Below are positions 61,517 to 64,000 of a DNA stretch of 64,000 nt, piece after piece. This DNA comes from Ferrimonas kyonanensis DSM 18153 (GTDB lineage Bacteria > Pseudomonadota > Gammaproteobacteria > Enterobacterales > Shewanellaceae). Both the position numbers and the translations under genes were made by a program. The notes beneath the pieces were generated by a model that was given only the letters and a program-made list of their open reading frames with translations, ran no database searches and was not told where the DNA came from. Position 1 is the first letter of the stretch. Each line of letters begins with the position of its first letter. Location of the stretch: NCBI RefSeq assembly GCF_000425405.1, contig NZ_AUDJ01000016.1, positions 62,001 to 126,000 on the forward strand. The letters run 5' to 3'.

Positions 61517-62227
61517 ATGAAAACTAAAGATAAAATTATTCTAGCCAGTTGTGAGCTGTTTAATCAGCATGGCGAACGGGCGATTACGACCAATCACATT
61601 GCGGCCCATCTTGGGATCAGCCCGGGTAATCTGTATTACCACTTCCGCAACAAGGAAGACATCATTCGCAGCATCTACAGCGAATATGAAAGCTACATTC
61701 TGGAGGCATTTCGCCCCTACGACGTAGAGAGCGAGAGTGATCTCGGTTTTATGGTGCGTTACCTGGACGGAATGTTCAAGGTGATGTGGCGGTACCGGTT
61801 TTTCTACGCCAACCTGGCGGACATTCTCAATCGGGATCAGGAGTTGCGTAAGCGCTACATCGAAGTGCAAAAAAAGATGGACGTGCAGTCCTCCAGTGCA
61901 TTGCGGATTTTGCGTGACAACGGCACCGTGGTGCTGGCGGACATCTACATTGCCGATCTGGCCCAGACCCTGAAGATGATCATCACCTGCTGGATCGGAT
62001 TCCAGAGTGCCCAGAAGGTGGATGGCAACCTGTCTAAAGATGAGATCTATCAGGGTGTGCTGCGGGTGTTGACCACCTTCCGCGGCTACATCTCTGAAAA
62101 GGCGCGGCCGGAATTTGATCGCATCGAAGCCCAGTACCGGCAGTTGCTGAAGCAGGTGGAAAGCCGCTCCGAAGCGTCTATGGCCGACGAATCGCTGTTG
62201 GATACGCTCAAGCCATCGGACCAGTAA
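61517..62227 (+). CDS. TetR-family transcriptional regulator
   Basis: This 236-aa protein has an N-terminal TetR helix-turn-helix (KDKIILASCELFNQHGERAITTNHIAAHLGI, with ISPGNLYYHFRNKEDI; about residues 4-50). A longer ligand-binding domain follows (FMVRYLDGMFKVMWRYRFFYANLADIL) that matches a subfamily of TetR-like proteins of about 200-240 aa. It carries an acidic C-terminal tail. The ligand and target are not known; the kbl-tdh operon 233 bp downstream is one candidate. Confidence 0.88.
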   Translation: MKTKDKIILASCELFNQHGERAITTNHIAAHLGISPGNLYYHFRNKEDIIRSIYSEYESYILEAFRPYDVESESDLGFMVRYLDGMFKVMWRYRFFYANLADILNRDQELRKRYIEVQKKMDVQSSSALRILRDNGTVVLADIYIADLAQTLKMIITCWIGFQSAQKVDGNLSKDEIYQGVLRVLTTFRGYISEKARPEFDRIEAQYRQLLKQVESRSEASMADESLLDTLKPSDQ

Positions 62228-62355
62228 ATCCCACTTTTGTTGCATTAAAGCGCAATTTGCTGCTGCGCTGATCGCGCTCCCTCGTTAGAATGTCGGCAAT
62301 AAAAAAAAGATGGCCGACGCTCATCAACGACGCCACCTCCTCCGTCCCCAGACCG

Positions 62356-62377
62356 CTGCGGCACAGAATCCTGTGCC
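62356..62377 (+). other. 9-bp hairpin in the leader of kbl
   Basis: GCGGCACAG-AATC-CTGTGCCGC is a perfect stem about 80 nt upstream of the kbl start with no T-run after it. The 233-bp region also has TAGAAT near 62286 as a possible -10. No riboswitch consensus was recognised. Confidence 0.4.
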
Positions 62378-62460
62378 GCCTGACACCGGCGTGACCACGG
62401 AGAGGAGCGCTGCGGCGTCGACCATTGGTCCAATAATTCAGGATGCCAACGGGAGGCAGC

Positions 62461-63660
62461 ATGTCATCTTCTGCATTTTACGCTCAGATTCAGCAACAGC
62501 TGGAGGGCGTAAAAGCCGATGGGCTTTACAAGCATGAGCGGGTGATCACTTCACCTCAACAAACCGCCATCGAAGTGAGCAGCGGCGAAACGGTCATCAA
62601 CTTCTGCGCCAATAACTACCTGGGACTGGCCAATCACCCGACCCTGGTGTCGGCGGCGCAGCAAGGGCTCAGTGATCACGGTTTTGGTATGGCCTCGGTG
62701 CGGTTTATCTGCGGCACTCAGAACATCCATAAGCAACTGGAAGCCAAGCTGTCCGAGTTCCTGGGAATGGAAGACACCATCCTGTACTCCTCCTGCTTTG
62801 ACGCCAATGCCGGCCTGTTTGAAACCCTGCTGGGCCCCGAAGACGCCATCATCAGTGATGCCCTCAACCACGCCTCCATCATCGATGGCGTTCGTTTGTG
62901 CAAAGCCAAGCGGTTCCGCTATGCCAACAACAACCTGGTCGAATTGGAGCAGTGCCTGCAGCAGGCGGCCGAAGCTGGCTGTCGCCATACGCTGATCGCC
63001 ACCGACGGCGTGTTTTCCATGGATGGTGTCATCGCCAACCTGGAAGGCATCTGCGATCTGGCGGACAAGTACGGTGCCCTGGTGATGGTGGATGATTCCC
63101 ATGCGGTCGGCTTTGTTGGTGAAAACGGCCGTGGCACCCACGAGCATTGTCAGGTGATGGAGCGGGTCGATATCATTACCGGCACCCTGGGCAAGGCTCT
63201 GGGCGGCGCCTCCGGTGGCTTTACCGCCGCCAAAAAAGAGGTGATCGATTGGTTGCGTCAGCGCAGCCGTCCCTACCTGTTCTCCAACTCCCTGGCCCCG
63301 GCCATCGTGTCGGCCTCCATTGAGGTGCTGGACATGATTGCCGACGGGCATGAACTGCGTGCTAAGCTTTGGGACAATGCGGCGCATTTCCGCGCCCGCA
63401 TGAGCGAAGCCGGTTTTACCCTGGCTGGTGCCGACCATGCCATCATTCCGGTGATGATCGGGGACGCGGCGTTGGCGGCGGAGTTTTCCGACCGACTGTT
63501 GGCCGAGGGGATCTACGTCATTGGCTTCTCCTTCCCGGTGGTACCGAAAGGGGCGGCGCGAATCCGTACTCAGATGTCGGCGGCGCACACCCGGGCTCAA
63601 CTCGACCAAGCCATTGATGCCTTTATCCGCATCGGCAAAGAGCTGGAGATCATTGCATGA
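62461..63660 (+). CDS. kbl: 2-amino-3-ketobutyrate coenzyme A ligase
   Basis: This 399-aa PLP enzyme cleaves 2-amino-3-ketobutyrate with CoA to glycine and acetyl-CoA. Signs are [45 protein letters not shown] (PLP site Asp) and the Schiff-base Lys in [17 protein letters not shown]. Length matches E. coli Kbl (398). ATG 62461 has GGGAGGCAGC upstream; an ATG at 62443 is in frame but without a site. It overlaps tdh by ATGA, so they are translationally coupled for threonine degradation. Confidence 0.97.
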   Translation: MSSSAFYAQIQQQLEGVKADGLYKHERVITSPQQTAIEVSSGETVINFCANNYLGLANHPTLVSAAQQGLSDHGFGMASVRFICGTQNIHKQLEAKLSEFLGMEDTILYSSCFDANAGLFETLLGPEDAIISDALNHASIIDGVRLCKAKRFRYANNNLVELEQCLQQAAEAGCRHTLIATDGVFSMDGVIANLEGICDLADKYGALVMVDDSHAVGFVGENGRGTHEHCQVMERVDIITGTLGKALGGASGGFTAAKKEVIDWLRQRSRPYLFSNSLAPAIVSASIEVLDMIADGHELRAKLWDNAAHFRARMSEAGFTLAGADHAIIPVMIGDAALAAEFSDRLLAEGIYVIGFSFPVVPKGAARIRTQMSAAHTRAQLDQAIDAFIRIGKELEIIA

Positions 63661-64000
63661 CCACCATGAAAGCGTTATCGAAGCTTAAGCCGGAGATGGG
63701 CATCTGGATGGTGGAGGCGCCCAAGCCCAAGCTGGGTCACAATGATCTGCTGATTAAGATTAAGAAGACCGCCATCTGCGGTACCGACGTGCACATCTAC
63801 AACTGGGACGAGTGGTCGCAAAAGACCATTCCTGTCCCCATGGTGGTGGGCCACGAGTACGTGGGTGAAGTGGTGGACATGGGCCAGGAGGTGCGCGGGT
63901 TTGCCCTCGGCGATCGGGTCTCTGGCGAGGGTCACATCACCTGCGGTCACTGTCGTAACTGCCGAGGCGGCCGCACTCACCTGTGTCGCAATACCATTGG
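63657..64000 (+). CDS. tdh: L-threonine 3-dehydrogenase, C-terminal part outside window
   Basis: Only the first 114 codons are present. [20 protein letters not shown] and [18 protein letters not shown] match E. coli Tdh nearly residue for residue, including the catalytic-zinc Cys (ICGTD), the GHEYVGEV motif and the structural-zinc cysteines in [17 protein letters not shown]. The enzyme oxidises threonine with NAD to 2-amino-3-ketobutyrate for Kbl. E. coli Tdh starts at MKALSKL, so ATG 63666 is an alternative start. Confidence 0.96.
   Translation, partial: MTTMKALSKLKPEMGIWMVEAPKPKLGHNDLLIKIKKTAICGTDVHIYNWDEWSQKTIPVPMVVGHEYVGEVVDMGQEVRGFALGDRVSGEGHITCGHCRNCRGGRTHLCRNTI

Noticed and set aside
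62228-62460. Glycine riboswitch ahead of kbl-tdh
   Set aside because: Only one simple hairpin was found; the tandem aptamer signature was not seen. The 75-codon frame at 62310 is not supported either.

Overview
The window is a GC-rich, gene-dense chromosomal segment of a gammaproteobacterium. The protein sequences and the conserved neighbourhoods (yihY-dtd-yiiD; gmk-rpoZ-spoT-trmH-recG; rph-pyrE-slmA-dut-coaBC-radC-rpmBG-mutM-coaD; waaA-kdkA; kbl-tdh) fit the Alteromonadales. A Ferrimonas- or Shewanella-like organism is my best guess, and this is an inference from gene order and protein similarity remembered from those groups. No rRNA, tRNA, insertion sequence, prophage or CRISPR array was seen.

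Layout. 0-6.5 kb: end of an EamA transporter, yihY, a lipoprotein gene, dtd, rluF, a cheV-type chemotaxis adaptor, a yiiD-like gene and a DUF3014-like membrane protein. 6.5-15.2 kb (minus strand): gmk-rpoZ-spoT-ridA-trmH, a 548-bp gene-free gap with several terminator-like hairpins, an acyl-CoA ligase, then recG. 15.4-18.3 kb: a two-domain nagZ-like hexosaminidase overlapping nagA, which points to cytoplasmic amino-sugar recycling. 18.3-28.2 kb: a complete nitrate assimilation locus. cobA-nirB-nirD-nitrate transporter-kinase/phosphatase runs on the minus strand, and nasA is divergent on the plus strand. The 357-bp region between them carries two facing sigma-54 promoter matches, NtrC-like sites and an IHF match. 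28.2-35.4 kb: dps, an adenine/adenosine deaminase, a secreted HExxH protein, an MCP, a small outer-membrane barrel and an unrecognised 217-aa protein, with long gene-free stretches. 35.5-45.5 kb: housekeeping genes yicC, mscS-like, rph, pyrE, slmA, dut, coaBC, radC, rpmB, rpmG, mutM, coaD.

45.7-61.4 kb is a cell-surface glycan region. A seven-gene plus-strand operon encodes a nonulosonic (sialic-like) acid pathway: a 4,6-dehydratase, a glycosyltransferase, two NeuB paralogues, an SpsF-type cytidylyltransferase, a NeuD-type acyltransferase and a DegT aminotransferase. It converges, over a perfect 30-nt palindrome, on a minus-strand block with a GT52-like (sialyltransferase-type) enzyme, a TagB-like glycerophosphotransferase, a WaaE-like GT2, a GT4, a UDP-glucuronate-4-epimerase-like enzyme and a GT9 heptosyltransferase. 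kdkA and waaA (Kdo kinase and transferase) follow. The likely product is LPS core/outer glycan carrying acidic sugars. 61.5-64 kb: a TetR regulator and the kbl-tdh threonine-degradation operon, with tdh cut by the window end.

The features I find most worth following are the divergent sigma-54/NtrC control region together with the PP2C-kinase fusion protein in the nitrate operon, and the nonulosonate operon with its divergent second NeuB and a missing hydrolysing-epimerase step.
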